Shown: positions 1 through 14,400, counted from the stretch's first letter. The stretch: 64,000 bases of DNA from Gymnogyps californianus (GCF_018139145.2 NC_059482.1:21909332-21973331); one strand, 5' to 3'. Notes: generated by a model from the sequence alone, not told the origin. Made by a program: numbers and translations.

Positions 1-3000
1 CAGCCTGCCACCCACCCGGCACGGGGCTCCCGATGGAAGAGGAGCACAAATCCTCGACCTGGTTACATCTCCATGCCAAAATACGCATCACCTGTGCAGG
101 ATGGAGAAAAAAACCCCCAAACCTCAGGGTAACGCGTGTTTTCAGAGGGAAGCGGCCAAAAGGACGGCACAGAGAAGCGGCGTGTGAAGCCGGCTGGTTC
201 GGAGGTGGCCTCGATGCTGTCACATCCACCAGCTCCGTGCTGCTGCGAGGCAGGTGGGGAGGACGCAGGGCGGCACGGTTTGCCACGGCACCATTAGAGG
301 AGGATGCTGGGCTTCTGCCAGCACAGCAACAACCCAGCCCGGCTCGTGCCAAAGTTGCTCGTGAAAACCCCTTCCCCAGTGACGCAGTAGCCCGGCAGAG
401 CCTGAGTGGCTCAAGCCAAAACCCACCCGAGCTGACCCCAGGAGATGGCTGGCAGCACCGGGCTCACCTCGAGTCAGCCAGACCCCAGCCATGCCATGTA
501 CCACCGCCCTGCGGCTCCACCAGGCTCAGCTCCTGCTACAAGGGATGGCGGCTGGGCAAAGCTCCTCGCCGGCTATCCTCTCCCTGCATCTGCTGAGATA
601 AACCTTTTAGGGGGGGGTTGCCGGCGGAGAAGCAGCTCATTTACTCAGCACAAAACCAGGGCACTGTCTTGAAAGGCAAGAGGTCCGACGAACATGTGAA
701 ACTGGGCTAAAAATCTCCCACCGACCACACTCCTCTGCCTCTGAGATGGAGCGGCACCAGATTCCCGTGGGCTGCCCCCTTCCCCGGGGGCACGGCGGCA
801 GCCGAGCACGGCGAGCGCTGCCGCAGCTGCAGCTCCGAAGCGGGCTCGCAGCTCGCCCCGGCCCTCCTTAATCCCCAGGCAGTGCGAAGCGGGAGCAGCG
901 GTAATGGCATTGCGTTAATGCGATCCTCTGGGCCTGCCACGCCAGCTCCCAGCGCCGGCATCTGCAGCAGGGCAGATGTCAGATGCAATCGCTTCCATCT
1001 AACCCACTACCCCAGATTCTCCTCCAGAGGATGAACGCGGCCCTGGCACTGCCTCCATGGTTCGCCTGTGACAGCGAGAACATCTTTTTAGGGCGAACTG
1101 AGCAGCAATAGGAGCTGTACCAGGCCCTCAGCTCTGGATGCTGGTACCTTTTGCTCAAGCTGAGCAGTGGGGCAGGAGACCCACCCCCCAGCACGTCTCC
1201 CCATCTCAGAAAGCATCCTCCAGCACCGGAACAGAGCTCACTTTCCCACTGCATTCAACCCACAGCGATGTTTTCCACCCCGTGTCCCTTATCGACTCAT
1301 TTTCTCGGCTCTCCCTTTCTTCAAGGGCTTCTGCCACCTCTCTCCTCAGCGGTCGCCTTTTCTCTGCCAATGCCTGAGCTGTCATCTCCCTCCTGGCCTC
1401 CTGCCTGGCCCAGCTGCTTTCCTGACCCCATTTTCAGACAAGGTTAAGGTCCCGGCCAGGCTCTAGCCTTTAAGCGGGCCCAGTGAAGCGGCCTTGCCAA
1501 GGGTGGAAATATCCAGGTTCTTTCATTGTGGTCCAAGTCACAAGGGCAGCTCCCATACGGGCTGGCAGCTGTGCCGCTCAACGGGCTCGAGCCAGCGGCC
1601 AGGAGGTAAATAGCTCCTCTCCGCCATCGGTCCCACAAGCTGTCGCTTTCTCGTCCTCCGTCGCTCTCATTTCGGCGCTCTTGGCTTCCTTCTGCTTACC
1701 GCGGTTTCCAAGTACTGGAAGTGCCCGCAGCACCAGCGCAAGCTGATCTCCCAGGGAAGCAATGAGGCTAAGGTCTCGGCAGAGGCATCCCGGTCCAAGG
1801 AGCTGTAGATCACTGCGACAAGGGCTGGGGCAGCGTGCCCGAGGTCCCCCTCCAGCCCACCCACCCAACGGTGCAGCGGGAGCCGGGAAGGGAACCTGTC
1901 TCCTTGCTTCAGGCTGGAGAGAAGGGCCAGGAGGAGCCTCCCCAAGAAGACACCCTGGACCCAAAAAGCACCAGACAAGCTGCTGGAGAATGGGACTCCA
2001 AGGCAGGCTTGGTGCGTGAGCTTGAAGCAAGCCATCGTGCTGCCTTCGGCCAACCATGCCCTGGGTGCTGCAGGGCACCCAGCACCATCCCTACCCTCCA
2101 CGCAAGCGTTCATCACCTCGATGAGCTCCCCAGCTCACCGGCTGCACCCCCAAGGCGTGCCGGGCTCTGGGCACAGAGCTATGGCGACTTCCAGCACAAG
2201 ACAAGCAGCAGCAATTTTAGCTTTGTACTGAGCCCTAACTACCACGTTTAAAAGTCCGATTTAAACGCAGCCTCGGGTAGTTTAGCCACGTGGCAGCCCT
2301 TTGCCCTTTCTGCAGAGCAACAAGCAGCTTTACGTGTCCATGTGTTGCTGAACACCACCCACAACAAGAAGCCCTCCTTGCATCAGGAAGGACCACAAAG
2401 GCTCTTCTGGAGCCCTCACGTCCCTTATCCAGTTTGGTGAGGGATCGTGGTCCCATCACCCTTGTCCAACCGCCATGCATCCAACCCAAGCAGCCCTGCT
2501 GACCGCTTGCCAGCCGTGCCTGACCATCCACCTGGCAGGAGGGTTGGGAAGCGGCCTCACACCGTCCAGGTCTTGTACTGAAACACCGATGCAGTTACAA
2601 GAGCCCAAAAGGCACTTTCCAGCTGTTTTGGTCCAGCAACACAGGACAGACATCTGCATCTTCTCCTGCAGCAGCTCAGACCGACGGAAGGAAGCCCGGG
2701 CTCTGCTCCAGCAGCCACGCTTCCACCTCCCTTTCCTCATCCGGGCTCACACCAGCGATCGCAGCATCGGCGGGGTCAGCTAGGCCACGGGAAGGCTCCA
2801 GCGCCTCTGAAACACAGTTCTGGTCCGCTTCCAAGGACGGTTTTTGCAGAAGCTGGAAGCGGGGACCCCCACCTGCACGGGGAGCCCCGCAGCCCCTCCT
2901 GCCCTGTGCAGCCAGGCTCTCCCGGGAGCCAGTTTCTGTCCCAGCACAGACACGGTCCCCATTCCCTAGCGAATGCCACCAGGAAGCTGGCAATTACCCT

Positions 3001-5430
3001 GGAAGCATTTTGGATCGCCAACAGCACGTTTTAGGAGCAGGGGGAGTGCGTGTCAGTTTGTGGCCATAGGAACATGCCCAGCATCCATCTATTGAGCATT
3101 CAGACCTCGTCATCTTCTTGGATGGCATCTTTGTGGAAGACGTCCCTCTGCAGACGCCGGGCCGTGAGCTCCTCCGCCCCCGCTGACTGAGGTCCTCCTC
3201 CTTTCGCCGCTGCTGCAGAGCTATCCCCTCTGCAGACGGCTGCGCGGGGAGGGCAGGAGAAGGGGGCGTGAGAGCTGGATGCCTGGCGCCGGGCCACGCT
3301 CCATCACTCGCTCGCCGGGGGAGACTGGGGGAAGCGGGGTTGGGGGGGGGAGGGTGGGACACGGAACAAAAACACAAGCAAAGAGTGACTTCATCTTAAA
3401 AGGCAGCTGCAACTTCCTCCGTCTGCGAGCTTTCCAGCTTTTCAAAGCAACGCAACGGTTTCCTGCGGTCCTGTCTTGACACCCAGTGGGCATTCAGGAT
3501 GCAGGCAGCTGCCTGCTCCCTGGTGTGAATTACAGCTGCCACTGGCTACGGGTGCCAGCTCTCGCCTTCCCCCGCTCCAGGGCCAAGCCAGACAGCCTGA
3601 GCAATAGACGAGCACCAGGCAGATGTCCAGGACTCCTGTCAGCCACATACAGCCCCCCAACCCCGTGCCAGTCCCCCCAACGGGTGCCACGGCAAAAATG
3701 TTTCAGGTCCCAACGCTGGCCCAGCAGAGAGGTCACACAGGATGGGGAAATGGGCTTCAGGGCAGGCAAACCCTAGGATAAAACCTGGAGTCTCCTGTTT
3801 AAAAGGGCTTAGGAGGGCTCAGGAACAAGTCCCTCTGTAAAACCAAGTCTCTTAGAGACGCGAAGGGTCTCGCCTGCTGTCCCGGATGGTTTTCCCTGGT
3901 GCTTGGGGAGCGAGCAGACTGCTTCAGCTCGGGCAGCCGTTCTCCTCCTGGCTCTCCGTGACACCGTGACTGAGTCACTCCAGCTCTCCCTGCTTTTGGC
4001 CCCTTCGGTCTTCACTCCCTCTCTCCCCCAGGTCTTCAGCACAGAGACGCAGTTATCACTTGTCCTCCTGGACTTAACACCTCTCCTTTTCCTTCCCCTT
4101 CCCAATTTCAGCCCTACGCACACCCACGTCTGCACCTCCTAAACTTTAAGGGCTGAGCAGGGCCAGGACGCAGCAATCACAGGAAAGCCTTTTATGACAT
4201 TTAACAGTCATAAAACGAAATCTAGGCGCAAATGAAAAGATCTGTACTTTCAAGACAGGAAAAAATTAAGGGCATCATTAAGATGAGTGAGTTGCTGGGC
4301 TTTGAAGGAGTGCAAAAAAGGAACGGAGGGTCCAGACCATCAACCTGAAAAGCTGACACTTGCATTGCTCTGGGATGCTTTATGATGGGCATCAAGTATC
4401 AGCCTTGCTGGTAGGATGCACCTAGAGCAACGCCATCCTATTTTGGGGACCACAACAACAAACCAACAGAGGCATCAGCACAATAAAAGCACTGGAAATC
4501 ACGATCTCCGAGGAAAGGGACTGCAGGCAGCAAGAGGAAAGGAAAAGATGTGTTATAAGAGCAGATGGATTTGTCCCCAGATTCACTGACAGCTGGATAG
4601 GAAGAAAAGTATTTGCAGGAGAGATGATTTAGCTGAGATACTGGGAGAGATCGCGCTGGGCACGGGGCTGCTCTCTGCGGGCGCGGGGCTGACTAATGCC
4701 ACGCAAGGCTGGCAGGGGGACAGGCTGGCAGCAGACGCTGCCGAGACCCCTCGCCTCTCCGGCGGCTGGAGCGGGACGGCGTGTCCCCAGGTGCAGCCCC
4801 ACAGCACCGTGCCGTGGTGGGCTGCCAGGACTGCAGCACGGAGGGCTGCGGTGCCCAGAAGCAGGGTCAGCGCTCTCCAAGCTCTTCTGCCAGCCCCAGA
4901 TGGTTCACGTACCACCTTCTCGTGAGGTCCCTGCGCCTCCAGCAGACCAGCACACCGCTGTTCCTCTACCACCATTCCTCTGCAAAGGCAGGAGGGAACC
5001 AAATACCTCCTATTTTGGCCAAGCTAGAAGAGCCATAACCAAGACAACCATCCACTTCCACTTTCACCCCATCTTTTAGCCAGAGTGCCCAAGCTGGGGG
5101 CTTGAAGACAGGCGAGGTGCAGAATCCTGAGTGCACAGACACTCGTGCCTCACCAGACCTCCCCGGGGGGCTTTGCAAGGTTTCCTGGGGGGGCAAACAC
5201 CTCAGTTTACCATAAAGTCAAGACATTTTGGTGCAAATGCATCAGAGAGAAGCAGTCAACTCCTAGAGCATCCCCAGCCATCCACTCCACTGTGACCCAG
5301 GAGACCCCAGCTGCTCTCCAGCCCAGACCATCCTTCCCCACAGCTTTGTCAGCATGTGTCAGGCGTTGTCTGTACCCCAAGAAGCCTTCCCTTCTTCTCA
5401 AGCCCCTCTGAACCAACAAACAGACCCTAC
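1..5430. other. VAC14 intron 10 (partial), no gene found
   Basis: No VAC14 exon beyond exon 10 is recognisable on the minus strand here, so this is taken as the start of intron 10. Open frames on both strands lack similarity to any protein I know and have no exon-like borders. GC-rich patches at about 745-880, 3130-3350 and 4640-4870 stand out from the surroundings and could be regulatory. Confidence 0.7.
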
Positions 5431-8400
5431 CTGGTTACTGTGAAGACACTGCTGTTGCTGAAGCTGGAGTCACCGGAACATCCAGAGAGCCTGGGGGCAG
5501 ATAAAAGGAGACGCAGTTAGTGGGATGGCAGGGAAGGCAGAGAGCAGGACTGGGAGGCTGGAGAGCTGCATGACCTTCTGCAAAGACATCGCCAGCCATT
5601 GTTTGAGGCTCTGGCACCCTGAAGATCCCTTCTGCCTGCAGTGAGCATTTTACACTCCTCTTCAAGCTCTCCTCCACTGCCAGAGGTACTGGATGAAGCT
5701 GGTACAGGACTGCACTGACCCGGCAAAATGCAGGCTGCACAGCTTCAGACCTCCGCCCCAAACTGGCTCTCCTCCTCTGTAATAGAGACCCAGACAAATC
5801 CTTCTGATGCTTTCAACCATTCTCAAAGAAGGAGCTCGGAACTGCAGAGCTGTCTTCCATCATCCAGATTTCAACACCTAGAGATACCACACAAGCACAG
5901 GAAAGGCTGAATCCAACCCAGGACATCTCCACCTGGCCAGCTCTCCCGCGGCATGACTCCATGTGGAAGCCAAGCGACCCAAACAGCTTTCCAACCTCTG
6001 CTCCGTGCTAAAACTGGGTCTCACAAGCATGGTGACAAAGCACAACGTGATGAACTTGACTCTTCGTGCCCCCTTGTGCCAACAGCCTCTACTCACATAC
6101 ACAGCGGCACCGCCACATCAGCGCAACCAGGGAGCGGAGCTGAGAGTTTGTGATGCAAAAGAATCACAGGTTTATCCCATCCTGCCTGCTCCAAGGTGCA
6201 ATCCAACCCCAAAGGGGTAGAGATTAAAGCAATTAAACTTTCTGTTGATGTTTTAAAGCTCTTCTGCAGTAGATTTTAATAAAAGGAGGGATTCTCAGGA
6301 CAAATAAGGAACAAAAAAGAAAACTTTTCACTGCTGCGCTACGGCACTAAATTTTTCCCCTCCATCCCTTCCAAAAAAGCTGCTGCATTGGCCGGGAATC
6401 GAACCCGGGCCTCCCGCGTGGCAGGCGAGAATTCTACCACTGAACCACCAATGCTGCCCTGCCTGCTTGCTGCCTGCGCGTCCCGGCTGCCTGCTGCTGC
6501 CGGCCCTGCACGCCGCCACTTGCCTGCTGCCCCATGCAGCTCCCTGCCTCCTCACCTTCAGCCCGGCTGCTGTTGTACAAGAAAAGCCTTCAGCCTTTTA
6601 ATTCCCACCTTCCCGCTCCCTCTCACGGCAGGATTTTCCAAAAGCCGCTGGTGGGCGTGTTACAGAAGAGCACCGGGCTGAGCGTGCAGCCTCAGAAGAA
6701 TACCGCAGATGAGCCCACGTGATTTAAACGTTACACATATTTCACACGCCTGGACAACAAAGATGTGCCAGAAGTAGCATTTAGTCATCCCAGGACAACA
6801 GCATCAAAGGCAGGCTGGAAGGCTAAAGCCGCTGCTGTTTTCAGGCATCGGTCTACCGGGACCCTCTCCATTTAGTTTCTTCTCACTTGAACGCTCTTCC
6901 AGGTCTCCCATCCCGCTTGCAAACTTTTGCCTTTTCTGTTCTGGAAATTTTAGGACTGGGACAATACCCACATGATGGTCTCAAGAGCATCATGAATTTG
7001 GAAAGGACCCAAAATTCTTCTCCTTTCTGTTCTCTACCCTTCCCCAACACAGACATCCTCCACACACGTGTTGATGCTCTCCCAGGACTAACACAGCTCT
7101 CTGAGCTCGCTGGTGGGTGATGGTAGCTCCTCCCAAACCAGCCACTGCAGGACAGGTGGGCTATTCTCGTCCTCTGTTATGTAGCAAAACACTAAACGTT
7201 TAACTATAAATGATCTTTTTCAGGTCAACTTAATGACTAAGTCGAAGTGAAGTGCGGTGAAGGGATAGGGATGCTCACCAGGGAACGCAGCACTGCAGCA
7301 CGGCTTGGGCTCCAGGCCGGATCAGCGACCCTGCTACGCAGACAGCACAAAACATGTCTGTCTCAGCAGAGGATCATCTGTGAAACAGGACAGAGGTCCC
7401 ATGTTCCCTGAGCTGCCCCAGGACACCAAACCAACTCAAGGACTTCTCTTGAGGACCTTCCCTTGACCTTCTTTACACCTCTAATGGCTCAGACCAACGG
7501 GGACTCACCGCTGGATGCTGCCTCTGGCTTGGAGAGGGACTCCTCCGAGGTGGGCTCTGCCGGTAGGGTCATCGACTGCTTGGCCTCATCCATTTCATCG
7601 TCCTCTGGGATGACCAGCTTCATCAGGCTCTGGTTGCACACGTTCGCCACCTCCTTGATGTCTGAGTGGAGGCAGTGTAAGGAACACGCAGTCCCACACG
7701 TGGCTAGGTGCCACATCTGGCCAGCCACGGAGAAGCCACCGCAGCCCCACCAGGGCTGCCCCAGCCCAGCTATGGCAACCCCCCCTTCACGTCCAAAGGG
7801 CTGGTGCGGGTTTTAGCGCTTGGTGGGAGGACTTCTCCTGGCCCTCTCCAGCTGTGCAGCTGGCCCTGCGCCCCAGGGGCAGGAAAGAGGCGCTTCCCTG
7901 CGGGTTGCCGTAGCAGGAATGGGAGCAGCTCCGAGTTACAAGGATACTCTTCTTGCGATCATCGTAGGAGAGACACGGCAGGACAGCGGTCAGGATCCCT
8001 GAGGAGTAAGGCAGCATCACCCGGCCAGCCAGCTGGATGAACTCCCTCATCCAGCACATGGCTGTCAGCTGGATCAGGTCATCTGGAAGACATGGGACAA
8101 GCAAAGGTGAGGGAAAGGACAGCACTGGCAGCTGAGCAAACTCCACAGGCCAAGGACCACCTGCAGGCAGAGAGCTGCCTCTGCTCCATCCAGAGTCGCT
8201 AGTCCAGAGAGACCCCAGTCTGGGACAGTTTAGTCCCAGAGGAGATAGGTAAGACCTGAATCTGTAGTGAGGTTGAGATTAAGCACAATCATTAGGTTTC
8301 AGAGTTAACGCAGTTCAATCCATAATCCGGGTTTCCTCATCTACAAGTAGTCTGTCAAGCTTCCCAATGCATATTTCCTCTGTCACACCCGTAGCAGTTG

Positions 8401-11400
8401 TGTGTCTGGGTCATCATTCCTAGAGCTGGGGCTTTATTAACCTCCCCGAGTTCTGAAAAAGGGAGCCCTGCTGAGGCAGTCAGCCGACGCAAGGCCAGAT
8501 TTTAGGCTTAAACAGCGTAAACTCATTGGGCATCAGTTTAATCAAGAAGCAAGCAGTCTCGGTCTATTTCTACTTTTCTATCTCACAAGAAAGCCACTCG
8601 CATTCGGCAGTGTTTAAAGAGCAGTTTAAGCTTGACGAGCACAGCTCAGGGACAAGATCCTTCTCAGGAAACACATCCAGCAGCAGCCGCAACCCTCTGC
8701 CACTGCCTACGCAGCAGGCCCGCAGGAGCTACGGCGCAGGACTAACACGGAGCGCCAGGCACATCACATTTAACCGTCCTGCCTATGCACCTAGTGCCAC
8801 CGGAGGTTACGATAAGCCCCTAAGGAGATCCTTCTCGATGGGCTGGAACTAGATGACCTTTAAGGTCCCTTCCAACCCTAACCATTCCATGATTCTATAT
8901 CCACAGGTGCCATCCACAGCCAGATATTTTACTTTCAGGCACCTCCGCTTCGGGAGGATGCCAGACCTGTATTTGAGGCTGGGCGATCAGCAGTACGAGA
9001 GCAGTAGTGCCAACCACGGGAGAGCTGCCCGTTCCCCTCTTTCAGCGGGATTTGCACGCACAACGACAAAGAAAAGGCAAGCGGGCGAGCTGGTGAACGG
9101 CCCACTGGAAAACTCCTGGCCTGAACCTACGGTCGGCACCGCAAACCCGGAGGCGGACGCTGCCGCTCGGTCCTGCGCACTCACCAGCCGCCTGGCAGTG
9201 GATCACCAGATGTTGGCCATTTCTGCAAACTTGACGCTGGAAGGATTCTTCTTGATCTCCTTGAGGAACTCCCCGAGAGCAACCTCGCACCTGCAGAGAG
9301 GCAGAGCAGCCGGTTAGCGCTCAGTCGCCTTGAACGGAGAAGAAGTTACGGAGATCGGCCTCCTACACGCGTACGTAGGAAGGATGCTGGTGGCACGGCA
9401 GGCGTGCCTCCGCACAGGGGCAGGGCCAGGAAGGACGAGGCTGACAAGTTCGCCCTGCTCCAAGGCAGAGACCGCACCCGGCTGCGAGGATGGAGGCGAT
9501 GGCTGCCCAGAGCCCCCCACTACTCCCCTAACAGCCACGCAGGCTCTGTTGAGATCGAGGTGTGCCTGGGATGGGGAGCACGGAGGGGGCAGGGGGGGCA
9601 GATTATACCCGAAGCTTTCAGTGTTTATTCCTCGACATGTGGACACCGGGAAACAAAGAAGCAGGGAGGATCCAGGAGGGCTTGGCAGCGGGATAGACCC
9701 AGGCCAGTCTCACCGCTTACTTGTGCCCTCCAAAACAGGACCAGTTACTCTCTCCCAGCGCAAGAAGCCAAGATCCTCTGACCTCCCTGAGAACACCCAG
9801 CCACTCCCGTGCTTCAAAATGCCTCCGTCTTGAGACCAGCAATGGATCTGAGGAGCAAGCTCGCAACGCTTGCTTCTCTTCTCCTCGCAGGAGACACTGG
9901 GTTGGTGCTCTACCTGGCTGAGAGAGGCTTGCGTTTTGCAAGCTCGTTCACAGAGCTCACACCCCATCCTAGACGCGCACGTGAGCCTCTGCGGCTCTGA
10001 TACTGGGTGCAAGGGCTGGGAAGGCAACAGCTCAACCGAGCCAAAACAGTTTGTCCCCCAGCACAGACTACGGTGTCCTCCACAGCCACTCCAGCCACAA
10101 CAAGCCGGGGAAGGGAGGCCCTTGCCAAGGACACACTGATCCACCGACCAAGCCAGCTAGATTGCTCCGTCTCCCACCACGCACACGGGTGGAGTTATAC
10201 AGAAGAGTTGCAAACAAAGGAAGAGGGTGACGGACAGACAGTGAGCAAGACACAGCCCTCGTGCCTAGCCAGCCTCCACACTCACATTTTCCGTATCTCC
10301 TTGCTGTTGTCTCCCAGGATCTGGAAGAGCCCGTCCAGGATTTCTGGCAGGTAATCCAAGAGGTTGATGTCAGGCACAGACTCTAAGACCAGGATCTAGC
10401 TCATGGGAGGAATAAGAAAGAAGAGGTGAGTTTCGGAGAAGCTAACTAACATCACCAGCACAAATCTGGGGCGATACTGAGGAATTCAGAGCTGAGCTGT
10501 GTGGTATGGGGGGGAAGGACAAGAGGACAGCGTGGAGTTGCCCATCACGGAAAGAAGCTGGGCTAGCACAGGAAGCAAGCGATCAGCCTGCAGCATTGCG
10601 ACATTTCCAATCACAGCTCTGTAAAATGGAGCAGGGATCAGGAATGACTGCCAAGATGCATGCAGGCAGACCTGGGATGGCAAACAGTACGGTCGAAAGA
10701 GAGGGCGCAGAGGCACGCATCTCTCCCCGGACACTGGCCAAGCACTGAGAGCTCCTGCCTTGCACCAAAAGGAGAAAGCAAGCAGAGATACCTTGCCTCC
10801 TGGAAAGCAACATCCCTCCATCACCACTGGGTGATGGAAAGCAGTCTGGCACCGTCCCTTGGGAGACTGTCACCTCTAGACCACAGCGTATCTATTTATA
10901 CAAGCAACGCTTTGACTGTATTTTCTAACTTAGGTATGCAATATCCTGAACCAGGTTGGCAGAAGCGCAGTACAATGTCCCTGTGACTGCAACAGCGAGG
11001 TGACAGGGAGCTGGCGTTTTAAAGCAGCAGGTGAAAAAACTCTGCTGGCTTAAAAACCCACCCAAGTAAATTCAGGCGCCTGAGCTCACACATTGCCGTG
11101 GATATCTGCTGTTTGCCCAGACATGGGATGCTGATGGGTCACAGTATTTTGGAGTTCGGACCGGCAGGCACACGTGGTGCCCTGCGTACCTACCCAGGAT
11201 ATGATGAACTGGCGGGCATACTGGTTGTTGGAGTAAATCCTCTCGCGCAGCAGCGGGATGAAGCCTACTAAGTCAAACTGGTTGCTCTCTGTCACGATGT
11301 CCTGCAGAGTGCAAGCAGAGGCTGTTAGGAGGGATGGCCACCACCCCATGCCCATGCAGCCACCCTACCCAGCCTTTTTTAAGGCACGCGACAGGAAAAA

Positions 11401-14400
11401 GATGACAAGCAGTTGATGCATGGGTCTGCTGGTCAGGAGACCTGGGGAGAAGGAATCATGTGGTTTATTCAGGCGATGAGCTAGTAATTCCCCTCGGGCA
11501 GGGACTAAGGCTGAGCAGGACCCAGACAGGGAGGCTCCTGCCTGCTGCGTGCAACCCGGCTGAACAGGAGGAGGATGGGAGCTTCTCCGATTCACGCCTC
11601 AGTGGTGCGTTGCACACATGAGCAAGCACCTTTGATGTAACCACACGTATCAGGGGTGGGAGAGTCCCCTGGCTTTCCTTTAAAGCTCTTCCTACACGCT
11701 TCATAGATTTTGCTGCATGGCTAAGTCTCTCACACCAGCGCGGCGGAGCAGATCTCCCAGCAGGAAGGTTTGCAGCAGGCGATGCAGAGACTGCGTTAAC
11801 TGCTGCGATAAGGAGGAGTGAGGGCAGGACCTGGCAGGGAGCCACTCACCTCTGAACAGCGGAAAAAGGAACTGGGAGGTCTGCGAGAGTAAAAGCCCGT
11901 CGGCAGGCAGAACAGGAACGGGAACCGAGCCCCCCATCCCTAAGCAGCAGCAGAGCAGCTCCGCTCACATCGCTACTCGCTTAGGCAAGGGAGGAAAAGC
12001 AGAGGGACAGCCCTTCTGCTGCCTGGGACGGGGCTGCAACCCTACTCGGACTAAAACTTTGCTTCCCCAGCCACCCGGCTCCCAAGAGCTGAACACACAC
12101 GTGGCACTGCGATAACCTACCAGCCCCTCAACCCAGCTGCCTGAGACCACCACCAGACCCTCAATCTAAGAGGCTCCGGTCGGTGAGAGAAAGAAATGTT
12201 TTGACAGTAGCCACAGGACTGAGCTGGGATGGTTTTAGCAGCTGCAGCCTCGGGGACCGACATGTCCCCAGCTGGGACATGCCTGCAGCCTGCACCAAGG
12301 AGTCTCAGCTGGAGAGGAAAAATACCTTGAGAAGGCGGTCGAGGAGCTCAGAGCCGCTTTTGACGTTCGGGTCAGGATCAGCAGCCAGCTGTGAACGACA
12401 GAAACAAGAGCCATTGCAGCAGTGCGTCCCAGGTCTGCTCCCCACTCTGCAGCGGAGCTCCCAGCAGGCTCCCAGGACTGTTGCTCTCCTTTGGCATTAC
12501 AGGGGTGGACACAGAGAAGCCTCTTTATCTCCAACTCCTCATCAGGCTCCAACAAATTCTCCCAAGAGACTTCTGAAGGGGGATATCAAGCACCCATCAC
12601 CTCCCCCAGCTACGCAGGTTTTCATCGGCCAGCAGCCACGCTCTCAAGTGCCAGAGAAAGACAAGTTTCCAGAGAAAAGCTGCAAAGACAGGCATACGTA
12701 GACATGGTTTTGACCCTACAGACCCCACAAAGCCGTAGAGCTGCAGAGCCACTTGGCCTGCAGCAGTCCTGTCAGCCTTATTTCCTAATACCCCTCAACA
12801 AGGAGCAGGAAAATACATCCTGGAGGTGAGGACAGAGAACGAGGTATCTTACAGTGAACTCCAGCACCCACAACATCAGTGGCCAGCGTGCTGCTGCAGA
12901 AACTGCTCATTCGGTCCTTCACACCTGCCTGGGTCAAACCAAACCCGTTTACTTGGAAAGACGGCCTTGGACAACTTGGTTTGTTTGACCCAGAGAAGAC
13001 AAGGACTAGAGAACAAGCCTTATTTCTCTAGCGTGGGAAAGAAAAACACGTGGGGGTTGAGAAGAAGCTTCTTACCTTGCTGAGGCCATCAAAGAGCACA
13101 TTGAAGTGTGGGAGGACGGAGCCCCTGGCCACCTTGACGATGTTATAGAGGGCCTCGCAAGCGTAGTACCGCAGCCGACTATCGGCGTCGTTGAAACACG
13201 TCAGCACCGGCTCAATCAGCTCCTTCAGGTAGAGCCCAGAGTCCTGGTCGACAGGAGGAGACTGGTTAGCTGAAGACCACGCACAGGGAGAGGGAAGAGA
13301 TAGTGCTGCCCTGGAACACACTGCAAAAATTCAGGCCCATGATGGCTTAGTGCACCTCTGCTGGACAGGATTAATGAATTTTGAATTTTATTATTGAAAT
13401 TATTGTATTGTATTATTCAGGTACAGCGAGAGTCACCTGAGCAAGCTGAGAAATTGTTTCACGGGAGTCTACACCAGCAACTAAAGCAATTACTGCAGCT
13501 GTACTTGGCTGGTTTTAACTCCCAGAGATGCGCAAGATGTTGGGGCAGTTATCCACCTTTCAAAGCAAGAGGGACTACCTCCCACTGCACGCCGTTCATC
13601 TCTGCTGCAGACTGGCCCGCAGAGAAATCCGTCCCTGCCTCCCTGTGCCCTGCAGGCAGGAGACGAGGCAGGTCCCCAGCAAAGCCAGTGGTCACCAGCC
13701 CTCGCAGCAGGCAGCCAGGATTTATCCCACTCTGCCGGCTGGTTTTGGCGGAAACCCACCGAGGTTTCCAGGACCAGGGAGAACATGCCAGACAGCGACA
13801 GACCAAGCACCTGCAGTTAAGCAAAGAAGCCTTTGGTCTATCGGGCTACTCTTTGTAATGTCAAGAGTTGGGGAGCGCGGAGGAGCTGGCGATACAGGCT
13901 TTGTACAAAAAAAAGACAACCGACAGTCCCCAAAGCGCCTTCCTGCCCTGTTGTCTCCAAAAACACCAACTCAACCGTGGTCCCAGCTACCAGAAGAGGA
14001 ACAGCTTCAGCCTGTGCAGCTGCTGACGGACAAGGAGCTACAACAACTGGCAGAGTGAAGCTGGACACATCTGTGGGATGAAGTGACTGCAGGGCTCTGA
14101 TTCCCAGGCAAGATTCATTTTACGCACTGAAGCTTGTCCTCCTGCACCGTGGAAGAGCCACACTAGGATGACCCTGACTCTGCCCACAAGCAAATATAGT
14201 CATTAACGAGGCCGCTCCCCGGCCCAAAAGACTTTTGCTTAAGGATTCACTGGCACAGCAGGAGTTTCAGACAAACCCAGAGGCGGAGGCAGGAGGCTGG
14301 CTTGTTTTGAAGTTAAAAAACCCTACTTTGGGGAAACAGGCTGGCACTTCCTGAGCATCCAGCAAAGGAGATAGTAAGAAAAATCAACAACGTGCGGACT

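Noticed and set aside
1578..2116. Overlapping minus-strand open frames of 149-166 codons
   Set aside because: They lie in VAC14 intron 10, have no similarity to known proteins, overlap one another in different frames and have no supporting splice or promoter signals.
9203..9205. VAC14 as a pseudogene because of the premature stop
   Set aside because: All splice sites, the start codon, the promoter and every other exon are intact and conserved. Isolated one-base indels in short homopolymers are better explained as sequence errors.
12183..12829. Plus-strand open frames over VAC14 exon 4 and its flanks
   Set aside because: They are antisense to a confirmed short exon and read mostly intron sequence; no family resemblance.
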